A stretch of DNA of 56,000 nucleotides from an uncultured Alphaproteobacteria bacterium (GTDB taxonomy: Bacteria; Pseudomonadota; Alphaproteobacteria; Methylaequorales; Methylaequoraceae), in contig CACCPY010000005.1 of assembly GCA_902547955.1 (NCBI GenBank), forward strand, positions 1 to 56,000, in the 5' to 3' direction. This document shows, one piece after another, positions 27,474 to 36,147 of this stretch (position 1 is its first letter; each line of letters opens with the position of its first letter). A model generated the notes under the pieces. The model had not been told where the DNA came from, did not search any database, and saw only the letters and a program-made list of their open reading frames with translations. Position numbers and translations under genes: made by a program.

Positions 27474-28418
27474 TTATTTCAAATTTTTATTGTTTACGAA
27501 CCAATCAAAGGTTTTTTGCAGATTTTTATCCAAATTAGATTCTGGTTTCCAACCAAGTTTATTAATTTTTTCTGAATTAAGAATTTTTCTCATCACTCCA
27601 TCTGGATAATTCTCATCGAATGCTAAATTACCTTTATAACCTACAATATCACTAATTTTTAAAGCAATTTCTTTTATAGAGTATTCTTCACCAGAACCTA
27701 TATTTATTGGTTCTGGACTATCATATTTATCAGCCAAAAAAATAAGTCCAGTAGCCAGATCATCAACATACAAGAACTCTCTTAGAGGTTTTCCACTTCC
27801 CCAGATAGAACATTCATTTTCATTTTCTTTCTTCGCCTCGTAAATCTTTCTAATAAGACCAGGTATGACGTGACTGTCATCGTTTGAAAAGTTATCATTA
27901 GGACCATAAAGATTACATGGTAATACAGATATGTAATTACAGTTATATTGATTATTAAACGATCTACACATCTCAATACCAGCAATTTTTGCAACAGCGT
28001 AAGCTATATTTGTTTCTTCTAATTTTCCATTCATTAAATCAGACTCTTTTAAGAGATTTTCACTTACTGGATAAATGCAAGATGAACCAAGAAAAACTAG
28101 TTTATTAACACCATATTTAAATGAACAATTAATAATATTACTTTGAATTAAAATGTTATCTGAAATGAATTCAGCTGGTCTTTCCTTATTAGCTAATATA
28201 CCTCCAACCTTTGCAGCTGCTAAGAAGATAAGATCAGGTTTATTCTTGGCAAACCATTTATCAACCTTTGCTTGATCTCTCAAATCAAGTAAATTTTTGT
28301 CAACCTTTAAAACATTAATATTATTTTCCTCAAGATTTCTTACTATTGCTGAACCTACCATACCGTTATGTCCAGCAACCCATACATTTTTAAAATTACT
28401 TAGAATTTTATTTTTCAT
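27474..28418 (-). CDS. fcl: GDP-L-fucose synthase, copy 2 (intact)
   Basis: This 314-residue enzyme has an intact N-terminus with the NADP loop VAGHNGMVGSAIV, then FLAAAKVGGI, GSSCIYP, YAVAK (YxxxK), LPCNLYGP and WGSGKPLREF. With manC and gmd at 9997-12495 it completes synthesis of GDP-L-fucose. It is strongly similar to copy 1 at 14223 over the whole length. It overlaps the glycosyltransferase upstream by 11 bp and ends 2 bp before wecB. This copy probably supplies activity if copy 1 is broken. Confidence 0.94.
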   Translation of the reverse strand: MKNKILSNFKNVWVAGHNGMVGSAIVRNLEENNINVLKVDKNLLDLRDQAKVDKWFAKNKPDLIFLAAAKVGGILANKERPAEFISDNILIQSNIINCSFKYGVNKLVFLGSSCIYPVSENLLKESDLMNGKLEETNIAYAVAKIAGIEMCRSFNNQYNCNYISVLPCNLYGPNDNFSNDDSHVIPGLIRKIYEAKKENENECSIWGSGKPLREFLYVDDLATGLIFLADKYDSPEPINIGSGEEYSIKEIALKISDIVGYKGNLAFDENYPDGVMRKILNSEKINKLGWKPESNLDKNLQKTFDWFVNNKNLK

Positions 28419-29361
28419 AGAAAAATTTTAATTTAAAATTACCAATACCAAAAATTATTTTTTTTATTAAAAACTTAAGATCTATTTTAAATTCTTTTCT
28501 TTGAAAAAAAGAACTATCTTTTTTTTTTATTTCATTGTAAGTCTTTTTTAGCAAATTGATATATGGGAGATATATTTTTTTAAATACGTTTTGGCATACA
28601 AAAAAATCATCTGAATATAAGTTAAAAATGTTTAAATTATAAATTTTGAAACCTTGCATATGATAGAAAATTAAATTTTTTGGTAAGTTTTTATAACTAA
28701 TTATATTTTTTTCATCACATAAATTCCACGGAGCAACATTTAAACCATTGTTTGGGTCAATATTAATTCTTAAAAATTTTTTTGATATTTCCGATAAATA
28801 TTTTTGATCACCATACTCATTTTTATCAGGTAATTCTTTACATGATTCTATACAACGATTTTTCCAATATTTTAAAATTTTTCTTCCGTTAACATTATTT
28901 TTAATCCCTAGAAAACCTGCATTGAATCTACCAACATTTTTAACAATTTTTTTAAAAAAGTTATTTAAAGGTCTATGAGGTGTCAGTAAAGCATCAAATT
29001 TTTCATCATTTAAAGACTGAAATTTAGAAAAAACCATTGAATCAGAATCTAAATAAAATAACCATGTAATATGTTTAAAATTTTCAAGAATATAACTAAA
29101 TGCTATTGATTTCATTGTCCAACAATATTCTTTATAGGTTCTTTTTTCTTTGATTTTTTTTACAATTCTTAAATCAAAATCTAACACATTTAAGGAAATT
29201 AGATCTTCATCTTTAAACTTTTTGACAAGCTTAAAAGATTTATCATCCAAAGTAACAATAATAAATTTTCTTTTTCTATTAAAAGTTTTAAAACTTTTAT
29301 AAAGTGTCAGAGCACGCAAAACAAAATTCTGATCAACTAGAGTAAAAAAATAATTGGACAT
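28408..29361 (-). CDS. GT-A-type glycosyltransferase (GT8-like)
   Basis: This 317-residue protein starts NYFFTLVDQNFVLRALTLYKS, like the first strand and helix of GT8-type transferases, and has a metal-binding DSD motif in FYLDSDSMVFS. FNAGFLGIK and YGDQKYLSEI follow, matching the acceptor and second metal regions of nucleotide-sugar transferases. The donor is unknown. It lies between rmlB and fcl, so a deoxyhexose transferase is a reasonable but unproven guess. Confidence 0.7.
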   Translation of the reverse strand: MSNYFFTLVDQNFVLRALTLYKSFKTFNRKRKFIIVTLDDKSFKLVKKFKDEDLISLNVLDFDLRIVKKIKEKRTYKEYCWTMKSIAFSYILENFKHITWLFYLDSDSMVFSKFQSLNDEKFDALLTPHRPLNNFFKKIVKNVGRFNAGFLGIKNNVNGRKILKYWKNRCIESCKELPDKNEYGDQKYLSEISKKFLRINIDPNNGLNVAPWNLCDEKNIISYKNLPKNLIFYHMQGFKIYNLNIFNLYSDDFFVCQNVFKKIYLPYINLLKKTYNEIKKKDSSFFQRKEFKIDLKFLIKKIIFGIGNFKLKFFYEK

Positions 29362-29362
29362 T

Positions 29363-30391
29363 TTATTGTTTATCTAAACCAATTCTTTTTGAAACACCAT
29401 AAATTTTTTTATTTTTTTGAAGCCAATCTAAATTAGATAAATACCAGTCCACAGTTAAATTCAACCCTTGTTCTAATGAAAACTTAGGAGTCCATTTCAA
29501 TTCTTTTTTTATTTTGGAAATATTTAAATTATACCTATAATCATGTCCTGGTCTATCTTCAACAAACTTTATAATTTTTCTATTATCATAGTCATTAGGT
29601 TTTAATCTTTTTATCAAATGATTAATAATCTCAATATTAGTATACTGTTCACTACTTCCAATATTATAAGATTCACCAATTACACCATAATCAATGACTT
29701 TTAATATTGCTTCGACACAATCATCTACAAAAATCCATTCTCTTATATTTTTTCCACTTCCATAAACAGGAACTTTATTATTATTTATTATTTTTAGTAT
29801 AGAAAGTGGTATTAATTTTTCTGGAAATTGCCATGGACCATAATTATTTGAGGGATGTAAAATAATGGCAGGAAATTTATATGTTTTTATCCAAGATTTA
29901 ATCAATAAATCAGCAGCAGCTTTAGTTGCAGAATATGGGGAGGAGGGTTCGTAGTTGTCTGTTTCTTTTTTTGGTGTATCGTTTCTACCTAAAGATCCAA
30001 AGACCTCGTCAGTCGAAATCTGAATGAATTTAATTTTCTTTTTTTTCTTTTTCATAAATTTTTGTATAGAAATCAGTAAATTAAAAACTCCTAAATAATT
30101 TGAATTTAAAAAAATACTAGGCTGCTCAATTGATCTATCAACATGACTTTCAGCGGCAAAATTAACAACAACATCAGGAGAAAACTTTTCAATTAATCTG
30201 AATATTTTACTGCTAGAAATGTCAATTTTTTCAATTGCTTTCTCTTTACTTAAATCTACAAATGCTTGTTTATTAGAATAATACGAAAGTTTATCAACAC
30301 TAAATGTTTCAAGGTTTAGCTTTTGACATTTTTTCCAAAAGTTATATCCAATAAAACCACAACTTCCTGTTATAAAAATTTTTTTATTCAT
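29363..30391 (-). CDS. rmlB: dTDP-glucose 4,6-dehydratase
   Basis: RmlB converts dTDP-glucose to dTDP-4-keto-6-deoxyglucose. The 342-residue extended SDR shows TGSCGFIGYNF (NAD loop), FAAESHVDRSIE, STDEVFG (catalytic Thr-Asp-Glu), YSATKAAAD (YxxxK) and NNYGPWQFPEKLIP, the family fingerprint, plus RPGHDYRY. It overlaps rmlA by 8 bp. RmlC and RmlD are not in the window, so the end product need not be rhamnose. Confidence 0.95.
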   Translation of the reverse strand: MNKKIFITGSCGFIGYNFWKKCQKLNLETFSVDKLSYYSNKQAFVDLSKEKAIEKIDISSSKIFRLIEKFSPDVVVNFAAESHVDRSIEQPSIFLNSNYLGVFNLLISIQKFMKKKKKKIKFIQISTDEVFGSLGRNDTPKKETDNYEPSSPYSATKAAADLLIKSWIKTYKFPAIILHPSNNYGPWQFPEKLIPLSILKIINNNKVPVYGSGKNIREWIFVDDCVEAILKVIDYGVIGESYNIGSSEQYTNIEIINHLIKRLKPNDYDNRKIIKFVEDRPGHDYRYNLNISKIKKELKWTPKFSLEQGLNLTVDWYLSNLDWLQKNKKIYGVSKRIGLDKQ

Positions 30392-31247
30392 TTAAAATCT
30401 TTCTGATATAATTCTTATAATCACTTTCGGGAAAAGAATTTATGAGATCTTCAGTTTGTTTTTTTGTTATAAAATTTTTCTTAAAGGCTATTTCCTCAAT
30501 GCAACCAATCTTTAGACCCTGTCTTTTTTCAATAATTTCAATAAATTTTCCAGCTTCCAATAGCGATTCAAAATTTCCTGTATCTAACCAAGCAAATCCC
30601 CTACCTAGTCTTGAATGATTTAATTTTTTTTTTTTTAAATAAATATTTATAAGATCAACAATCTCAAGCTCACCTCTCTTAGAAAAATTTAATTCGTCTG
30701 TATACTTACTTACATTTTCATCAAAAAAATACATACCTGTTATTGCTAGATTACTTTTTGAGTTTTTCGGTTTTTCAATAATTGAGCTAATCTTATTTTT
30801 TGCTTTTAAGTTCAAGATTCCAAATCTTGATGGATCTTTAACCTGATAAGAAAATATTGTAGCTCCTTCGTTTTTTTTTGCCTTATCTAGAATTTCAACA
30901 ATCCCATTACTGTAGAAAATATTATCTCCCAAAATTAGCATTACTTTTTTTTTTTTTATAAAATTTTTACATATCAAAAACGCTTCAGGCAATCCATTAG
31001 GTCTTTTTTGAATAAAATATTTAATTTTAATACCTAATGAAGAGCCATTACCTAGAAGCTCATTAAACATTTTATAATCTTCTTTTTTTACAATTATTGC
31101 TATATCTTTAATATTAGCAAGCATCAAAACCGATAGTGGGTAATAAATCATCGGTTTGTCATAAATTGGAAGAATTTGTTTTGACAAATTACGAGTTAAC
31201 GGAAACAACCTTTTTCCTAAACCTCCAGCTAGAATAATACCCTTCAT
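30384..31247 (-). CDS. rmlA: glucose-1-phosphate thymidylyltransferase
   Basis: RmlA makes dTDP-glucose from glucose-1-phosphate and dTTP. The 287-residue protein has ILAGGLGKRLFPLT with SKQILPIYDKPMIYYPLS, LGDNIFY and RGFAWLDTGNFESL, all standard for the family. The signature threonine of GxGTRL is Lys here (GLGKRL), a small deviation. Normal length. It overlaps the SDR gene upstream by 4 bp and rmlB downstream by 8 bp. Confidence 0.94.
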   Translation of the reverse strand: MKGIILAGGLGKRLFPLTRNLSKQILPIYDKPMIYYPLSVLMLANIKDIAIIVKKEDYKMFNELLGNGSSLGIKIKYFIQKRPNGLPEAFLICKNFIKKKKVMLILGDNIFYSNGIVEILDKAKKNEGATIFSYQVKDPSRFGILNLKAKNKISSIIEKPKNSKSNLAITGMYFFDENVSKYTDELNFSKRGELEIVDLINIYLKKKKLNHSRLGRGFAWLDTGNFESLLEAGKFIEIIEKRQGLKIGCIEEIAFKKNFITKKQTEDLINSFPESDYKNYIRKILNE

Positions 31248-31924
31248 TTCAAATATTTTCTTAAAACTTTTTTATGATAATCTTCACAAAAAAGATCATT
31301 TTTAAAAGTAAGTGAATCTATATCTTTTAAATCAATTTCTATATTTTCAATTTTATCATCAATAAATTTTAAAATTGCTTTTTTATTTAGAATAAGCTCA
31401 ATCTCATTTACTATATCTTGAACTAGCCATGAGTGTTTAGAAGATAAATTAATAATTTTATTATTAATTTTATTATCTAATAAAATTTTATTTGTAAAAT
31501 AATAAACATCATCAACGCCAATTAAATTTCTTTTAAGTTTTTTATAAATATATAACTCTTGTTTTTTTTTTATTTTATAAAGAATATGGTTAATCAAACC
31601 TTTGTTATTTCTTATATTTCCGACAACTATTGGTAAACGAAAAATTAAGAAATTTTTTTGTTTTTTTACTAATTCTTCCATTCGTTTTTTGTGAAATAAA
31701 TATTTTCCTTTTTCTTTTAGATCATTTAAATAACATGAACTAAAATAAACAAACTTTTCAAATCTATACGTATCCATTACCTCTAGTAAAATATTTTCTT
31801 CCTTTTTAAATTCAGATAACCGATGTTCAAGAGAATTTGAAACACCTGAGGCAAAAATTAGAATACTTTTATTACTTTTATATAAATCAAAGGCTTTTGC
31901 TATTAATCCATTACCAATAACCAT
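31244..31924 (-). CDS. short SDR-like protein, candidate sugar ketoreductase
   Basis: These 226 residues begin with a shortened NAD loop (MVIGNGLIAKAF) and contain YFSSCY and YLFHK (YxxxK), then FRLPIVVGN and LIGVDDVYYF, as in extended SDR reductases. It is smaller than RmlD (about 290) and lacks clear RmlD signatures. Lying directly before rmlA-rmlB, it may reduce or otherwise act on dTDP-4-keto-6-deoxyglucose, but this is inference. It starts 3 bp after the asnB copy 2 stop and in the same frame as that stop. Confidence 0.6.
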   Translation of the reverse strand: MVIGNGLIAKAFDLYKSNKSILIFASGVSNSLEHRLSEFKKEENILLEVMDTYRFEKFVYFSSCYLNDLKEKGKYLFHKKRMEELVKKQKNFLIFRLPIVVGNIRNNKGLINHILYKIKKKQELYIYKKLKRNLIGVDDVYYFTNKILLDNKINNKIINLSSKHSWLVQDIVNEIELILNKKAILKFIDDKIENIEIDLKDIDSLTFKNDLFCEDYHKKVLRKYLK

Positions 31925-31927
31925 AAA

Positions 31928-33859
31928 TCATCCAACTGAGTTCCATCTTGAAAACCACTTCTGAAAAACAAAAAAGTTCCAAAAAAGAAACTTCCAATCT
32001 CTTTTTTTTGTTTTGTGTTCATTCCATTTTGTTTTGTAGAAATTAATATCGAAAATTTCTTGATTTTGAATCTCTTTTGAGTAAAGAAGAGACTCAATGT
32101 AGTTAGATAATTTTTTTTCTATCAAAAAATTCAATGGAATCCCAAAACCCATTTTCTCTCTCTCAACAAGTTTGTCAGGTAAGTAATTTCTTAGAATTTT
32201 TTTTAGAATTATTTTTCCTTTCCCATTTTGAATTTTCATTCTTAGGGGAATGTTTTTTGAAAACTCTACAATTTCATGATCTAAGAAAGGAACTCTAACC
32301 TCAAGTGAATAATGCATTGATGCTCTATCAACTTTTGTGAGTATATCATCAGGTAAATATTTTAGTGTATCAATTAATTGCATTCTTTCAATAAAATTTG
32401 GGAACTCTCTCTCAATTATGGAATCAAAAATAATAAAACTTCTTTCATTCTTATTTAAGACACAGTCCTCAGGATTATTTATATTACTAATTAATCTAAA
32501 ATAAAATACATTTTCATCTGAATCTTTAATTACATTTGATAGTTTTAATAACTTATCTGCAAATTGCCTCTTACCATATTTTTTTGATAATATTACGCCA
32601 ATATTTTCCCAGACCCATTTAGGCGTTTTTGTTATTATTACATAAATTAAATTTTTAAAAAACACTGGTGAATCTATAATTAGTTTATTAAATCTATTTG
32701 CTATAAAATATCGATAATACCCACCAAACAGTTCATCTGCTCCATCGCCTGATATTGAAACTTTTACTTTTTTTTGAGTAATTTGTGACAATAAAAGAGT
32801 CGGGAGTTGAGAAGAATCAGCAAAAGGTTCATCATAAACATCAGAAATTTTTTCAATTAAATCTAAAAAAATATTATTGTTAAAATATACCTCATTATGA
32901 TTGGTTCCAAGATGTCTTGAAACTTCTCTGGCATATTTTGCCTCATCAAATGAAGAATTCTCAAATCCAATTGTAAAGGTATTAATTTTTTTTTCCGAAA
33001 CTTCACTCGTAATTGAAGTAATCAAAGAACTGTCAACTCCTCCAGATAAAAAAACACCTACTGGTACATCTGCAATTAAATGACTTTTTACTTTCTTTCT
33101 TAGAAGATCATGTAATTTATTTTCATAGTCAATTTTTACATCTTCTTTATCAAAAGATCTTAGTTTTTGGAATGACCAAAATCGTTTCTTCTTAATATGT
33201 TTTTCTAGGTTAACAGTAATCATTTCTCCAGGTAAAACTTTTCTTATATTTTTGTAAATGGAATTTGGTGCTGGTATATAATTTAGTCTTACATAGGATG
33301 TAATCGATTTTTTATCTAAACTAAAGTCAAGCCAGTCAAGTCTTCTTATAGCTTTAATTTCTGATGCAAATGCGAAAGTAACTTTATCAAAGTAATAGTA
33401 TAAAGGTTTAATTCCTAATCTATCTCTTACCAAAATTAGTTTCTTTTCATATTTATCCCATAAAACAAAAGCAAACATTCCTTCAATTAATTTTAAGGAC
33501 TTTTCAATACCATAGTGACTTATTGCCTCCAATAATACCTCAGTGTCACCCTGAGTTCTAAAATTTACACCTAATTTAGTTAAGTCTTTTTTTATTGATA
33601 AAAAATTATAAATTTCTCCATTTAATACAATTACAAATCTATTATTTTTGCTAATCATTGGTTGGTTAGCCCTTTTATCTAAATCAATTATTGATAATCT
33701 TGTATGACATAAAACTAAATTTATATTTTTTTCTAACCAGAAATCGGAAAAATCTGGTCCTCTCATTCTTAAGCTATCATTCATTTCATTTGCATAAGAA
33801 ATAAGATCATTTTTAATTAATTTTTGATTAAAGTTTAAAAAACCAGATACTCCGCACAT
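31928..33859 (-). CDS. asnB: asparagine synthetase-like amidotransferase, copy 2
   Basis: This is a 643-residue class II amidotransferase: MCGVSGF with Cys2, RGPDFSD, HTRLSIIDLD, NGEIYNF and DTEVLLEA in the glutaminase domain; FLSGGVDSS and SGDGADELFGGY in the ATP-dependent domain. It has the same design as copy 1 at 21190 but is clearly diverged, so the two probably amidate different substrates. It lies between the short SDR and the capsule-type transferase. Confidence 0.88.
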   Translation of the reverse strand: MCGVSGFLNFNQKLIKNDLISYANEMNDSLRMRGPDFSDFWLEKNINLVLCHTRLSIIDLDKRANQPMISKNNRFVIVLNGEIYNFLSIKKDLTKLGVNFRTQGDTEVLLEAISHYGIEKSLKLIEGMFAFVLWDKYEKKLILVRDRLGIKPLYYYFDKVTFAFASEIKAIRRLDWLDFSLDKKSITSYVRLNYIPAPNSIYKNIRKVLPGEMITVNLEKHIKKKRFWSFQKLRSFDKEDVKIDYENKLHDLLRKKVKSHLIADVPVGVFLSGGVDSSLITSITSEVSEKKINTFTIGFENSSFDEAKYAREVSRHLGTNHNEVYFNNNIFLDLIEKISDVYDEPFADSSQLPTLLLSQITQKKVKVSISGDGADELFGGYYRYFIANRFNKLIIDSPVFFKNLIYVIITKTPKWVWENIGVILSKKYGKRQFADKLLKLSNVIKDSDENVFYFRLISNINNPEDCVLNKNERSFIIFDSIIEREFPNFIERMQLIDTLKYLPDDILTKVDRASMHYSLEVRVPFLDHEIVEFSKNIPLRMKIQNGKGKIILKKILRNYLPDKLVEREKMGFGIPLNFLIEKKLSNYIESLLYSKEIQNQEIFDINFYKTKWNEHKTKKRDWKFLFWNFFVFQKWFSRWNSVG

Positions 33860-33870
33860 AAAATTATAAA

Positions 33871-35454
33871 TTAATTAAGTAGGTCTTCATTATTTGATTC
33901 TAGCCAATTAGATATTAATTGTATATCTTCACCTTCAGAATCATTGTTAACGGTAACTTTTAAATCTGCAGATTTGTTTTTTAAGAATTTAAAATCTATT
34001 ACATTAGTTTGAATTTGTTTCGTAAATAAAGAAACATATGCAAAAGCTAATGCATTAAGTTGAGATTGACGCAACTTAGGAAGTTTATCAATTCCTCTTA
34101 ATTTACTTAAGTAAATATTTTTATTGGTCGAATTATGTGTAAATCCATAATCTTCATATCTACCAGTTCCAGCAGTTATAACCGGGATACCCAAACAAGC
34201 AGCCTCAATCCCAATTGTCCCTCTAACGGTGATACAGTAATCTATAAGTTTTAAGATAGAAAATGTTGAAATTTGAGAATCGGATGGGATTATTTTTATA
34301 TTATTTGGTAGGTCTTTGAAATAACATTTCAGCAGCTTCTCCTCTGAAAAAACTTTACTTTTATCTCTGAAATTTTTTACAACATTCGCAGGATGACATT
34401 TTATAATCCAGTTAATATCTTTTTTTTTATACATCATTTTAACTGATTCAACTAACCAATCTTGATAACTATTAAATAAATCTTTACCCCAAAAAAATGT
34501 AGCATCCCATAATATATGATTAAAAAAACATGCGATTTTTTTTCGGGGATCTAAATTAAGAGATTTAAGAAACTTTTTTTTTGAAATTTCTTTTTTTTCT
34601 CTAGTTGTTCCTACCTCTGAAAACCATAACTCATTTCTGTAGCACTCAGTTAATTCTTGAAAAACCTTTTTTTTTAAAGTTGTATAATTTAATTGTGATT
34701 TAATTTGATAAAATTTCTTTTTTGTTATGGAAAATGGATGAACCGTCATATTGCGCTTATTATACCTTTTAAAGTTTAACAGATTAGGTTTATGTCCAGC
34801 ATGAAATTCAATTACATCAATTTTGTTATTTACAGCATACTCAAAAAAAAGACCTTCTGGAATATATCCTCTATCCTCAAAAATAAAATAATTTGGTTTT
34901 TTTGATAAAATCAAAAAATTTAGGTTATCAATTATATGTATACTTTTAGAAATAATTTCTTTCAGTATTTTGGAGTCGTATTTCTTTAAATTGATTAAAC
35001 CTTTCTTTTCTTTTCTTAAAAGAGTTGAGAGAATGATCTTCTTAAGGTTAATCTTTTTATATTTTAAATTACCTTTTAATAATCTTCTAAAAATGGGGAT
35101 GGTTTTTTTATTTATAAATCTAAAAAAAATATTTTCATAAAAGATAAAACTATTAGCTCCAATTTTTTTATATAAAATTAAATACCACAAACAAATTTCA
35201 GGTAACACTACCGTAACATTAAATCCATTTAGTCTGGCAGCATAAATTGAAGGAATCTGAAAAAGTATTTGATTAAATTCAACCCTGCCAAATATAAATA
35301 GTTTTTTTTTAATATTTTTTTTTGGCGGTGGATTTACTATTTTTAGATTGAAGATTTTTTTAAAAATTTTTATATTTTTTTTTAAATGAGGTAAATATAA
35401 AAAATTTTTTAATAAAAAAATAATATTAGATACTAGGTATAAAAAGTTTTTCAT
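33871..35454 (-). CDS. capsule-synthesis-like GT-B protein
   Basis: The 527-residue protein is not a standard GT4. It has an N-terminal region with RVEFNQILFQIPSIYAARL, FEDRGYIPEG, EFHAGHKPN, then WIIKCHPANV and CITVRGTIGIEAACLGIPV. The HP and the GTIGIEAACLG pattern recall the capsule biosynthesis (KpsC/KpsS-like) and CDP-glycerol transferase folds. It directly follows the CMP-nonulosonate synthetase gene, so it could be the transferase using that donor; KpsC and KpsS also use a CMP-sugar. This functional link is inference. Confidence 0.55.
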   Translation of the reverse strand: MKNFLYLVSNIIFLLKNFLYLPHLKKNIKIFKKIFNLKIVNPPPKKNIKKKLFIFGRVEFNQILFQIPSIYAARLNGFNVTVVLPEICLWYLILYKKIGANSFIFYENIFFRFINKKTIPIFRRLLKGNLKYKKINLKKIILSTLLRKEKKGLINLKKYDSKILKEIISKSIHIIDNLNFLILSKKPNYFIFEDRGYIPEGLFFEYAVNNKIDVIEFHAGHKPNLLNFKRYNKRNMTVHPFSITKKKFYQIKSQLNYTTLKKKVFQELTECYRNELWFSEVGTTREKKEISKKKFLKSLNLDPRKKIACFFNHILWDATFFWGKDLFNSYQDWLVESVKMMYKKKDINWIIKCHPANVVKNFRDKSKVFSEEKLLKCYFKDLPNNIKIIPSDSQISTFSILKLIDYCITVRGTIGIEAACLGIPVITAGTGRYEDYGFTHNSTNKNIYLSKLRGIDKLPKLRQSQLNALAFAYVSLFTKQIQTNVIDFKFLKNKSADLKVTVNNDSEGEDIQLISNWLESNNEDLLN

Positions 35455-35463
35455 TCCTAAATT

Positions 35464-36147
35464 TTAAGTTATGAGAAGATTAGCTAGTTTAAGATCCACT
35501 TCATCATTAATATCTAAAGATTCTTTTGAATCCACAATTAAAAAACCTGTTCTTTTGGATATCATTTTCTTTTTTTTCTTAAGAAAGTTGACGTTTGTAA
35601 TATATGAAACCCCAGTTTCACAAAAATATGATTTTCTTTCTTGCCTTCTTCTTGACTTTTGATTTACAAGCGGAATGAATTTGTCATTAACTAATTTACC
35701 TATTAGTTCTTGATTTTGTTTTATACATATCAAAGAATCTAATTTTTTGTTTACTGCTTTTTTAATAGATTTGACTACAGTTTCTTTTTTTCTGAGTGGC
35801 GATGTAGGCTCCAATGTAACAATATAATCAAAATATAATTCTTTTCTTTCTAAATAGTCAATAGTATGAATTAAAACATCATCTGTTTTAGCAGTTGAAG
35901 AAGATATTATTTTTGGCCTATCTATAAAATCAATTTTATGTTTTTCTGTAATGTTTTTTATTTTTTTGCAATCAGATGAAACCACAACCTTATCAAAAAA
36001 ATTTATTGAGCCAGCAAGTTCTAAAGTCCATCCGATAAGAGGTTTATTCTTCACTAATCTTATATTTTTTTCCTTTATTCCTGTTGAACCTTTTCTAGCA
36101 GGAATAATTGCGAGAATTTTTTTTTTTTTGTACAAAAATACTACCAA
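35464..36147 (-). CDS. neuA: CMP-nonulosonate (acylneuraminate) cytidylyltransferase
   Basis: NeuA-type enzymes activate sialic, legionaminic or pseudaminic acid with CTP. The 227-residue protein has ILAIIPARKGSTGIKEKN, the nucleotide-binding signature, VVVSSDC, LEPTSPLR and a C-terminal IVDSKESLDINDEVD metal-binding region. The reading frame has no ATG: candidates are TTG at 36147 or TTG at 36135. An ATG at 36151 lies one base out of frame, separated from the enzyme frame by an A13 tract; removal of one A would give a normal N-terminus. With neuC and neuB upstream it completes a CMP-nonulosonate pathway. Confidence 0.88.
   Translation of the reverse strand: MVVFLYKKKKILAIIPARKGSTGIKEKNIRLVKNKPLIGWTLELAGSINFFDKVVVSSDCKKIKNITEKHKIDFIDRPKIISSSTAKTDDVLIHTIDYLERKELYFDYIVTLEPTSPLRKKETVVKSIKKAVNKKLDSLICIKQNQELIGKLVNDKFIPLVNQKSRRRQERKSYFCETGVSYITNVNFLKKKKKMISKRTGFLIVDSKESLDINDEVDLKLANLLIT
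36117..36129. repeat. A13 tract near the start of neuA
   Basis: Thirteen T on the plus strand are A13 on the coding strand, directly before the conserved ILAIIPAR core. The tract lies between an out-of-frame ATG (36151) and the enzyme frame. Confidence 0.85.

Noticed and set aside
31903-32097. 64-codon minus-strand open frame at the end of asnB copy 2
   Set aside because: It is a shadow in another frame of the asnB C-terminus and the short SDR start, both of which have recognisable motifs.
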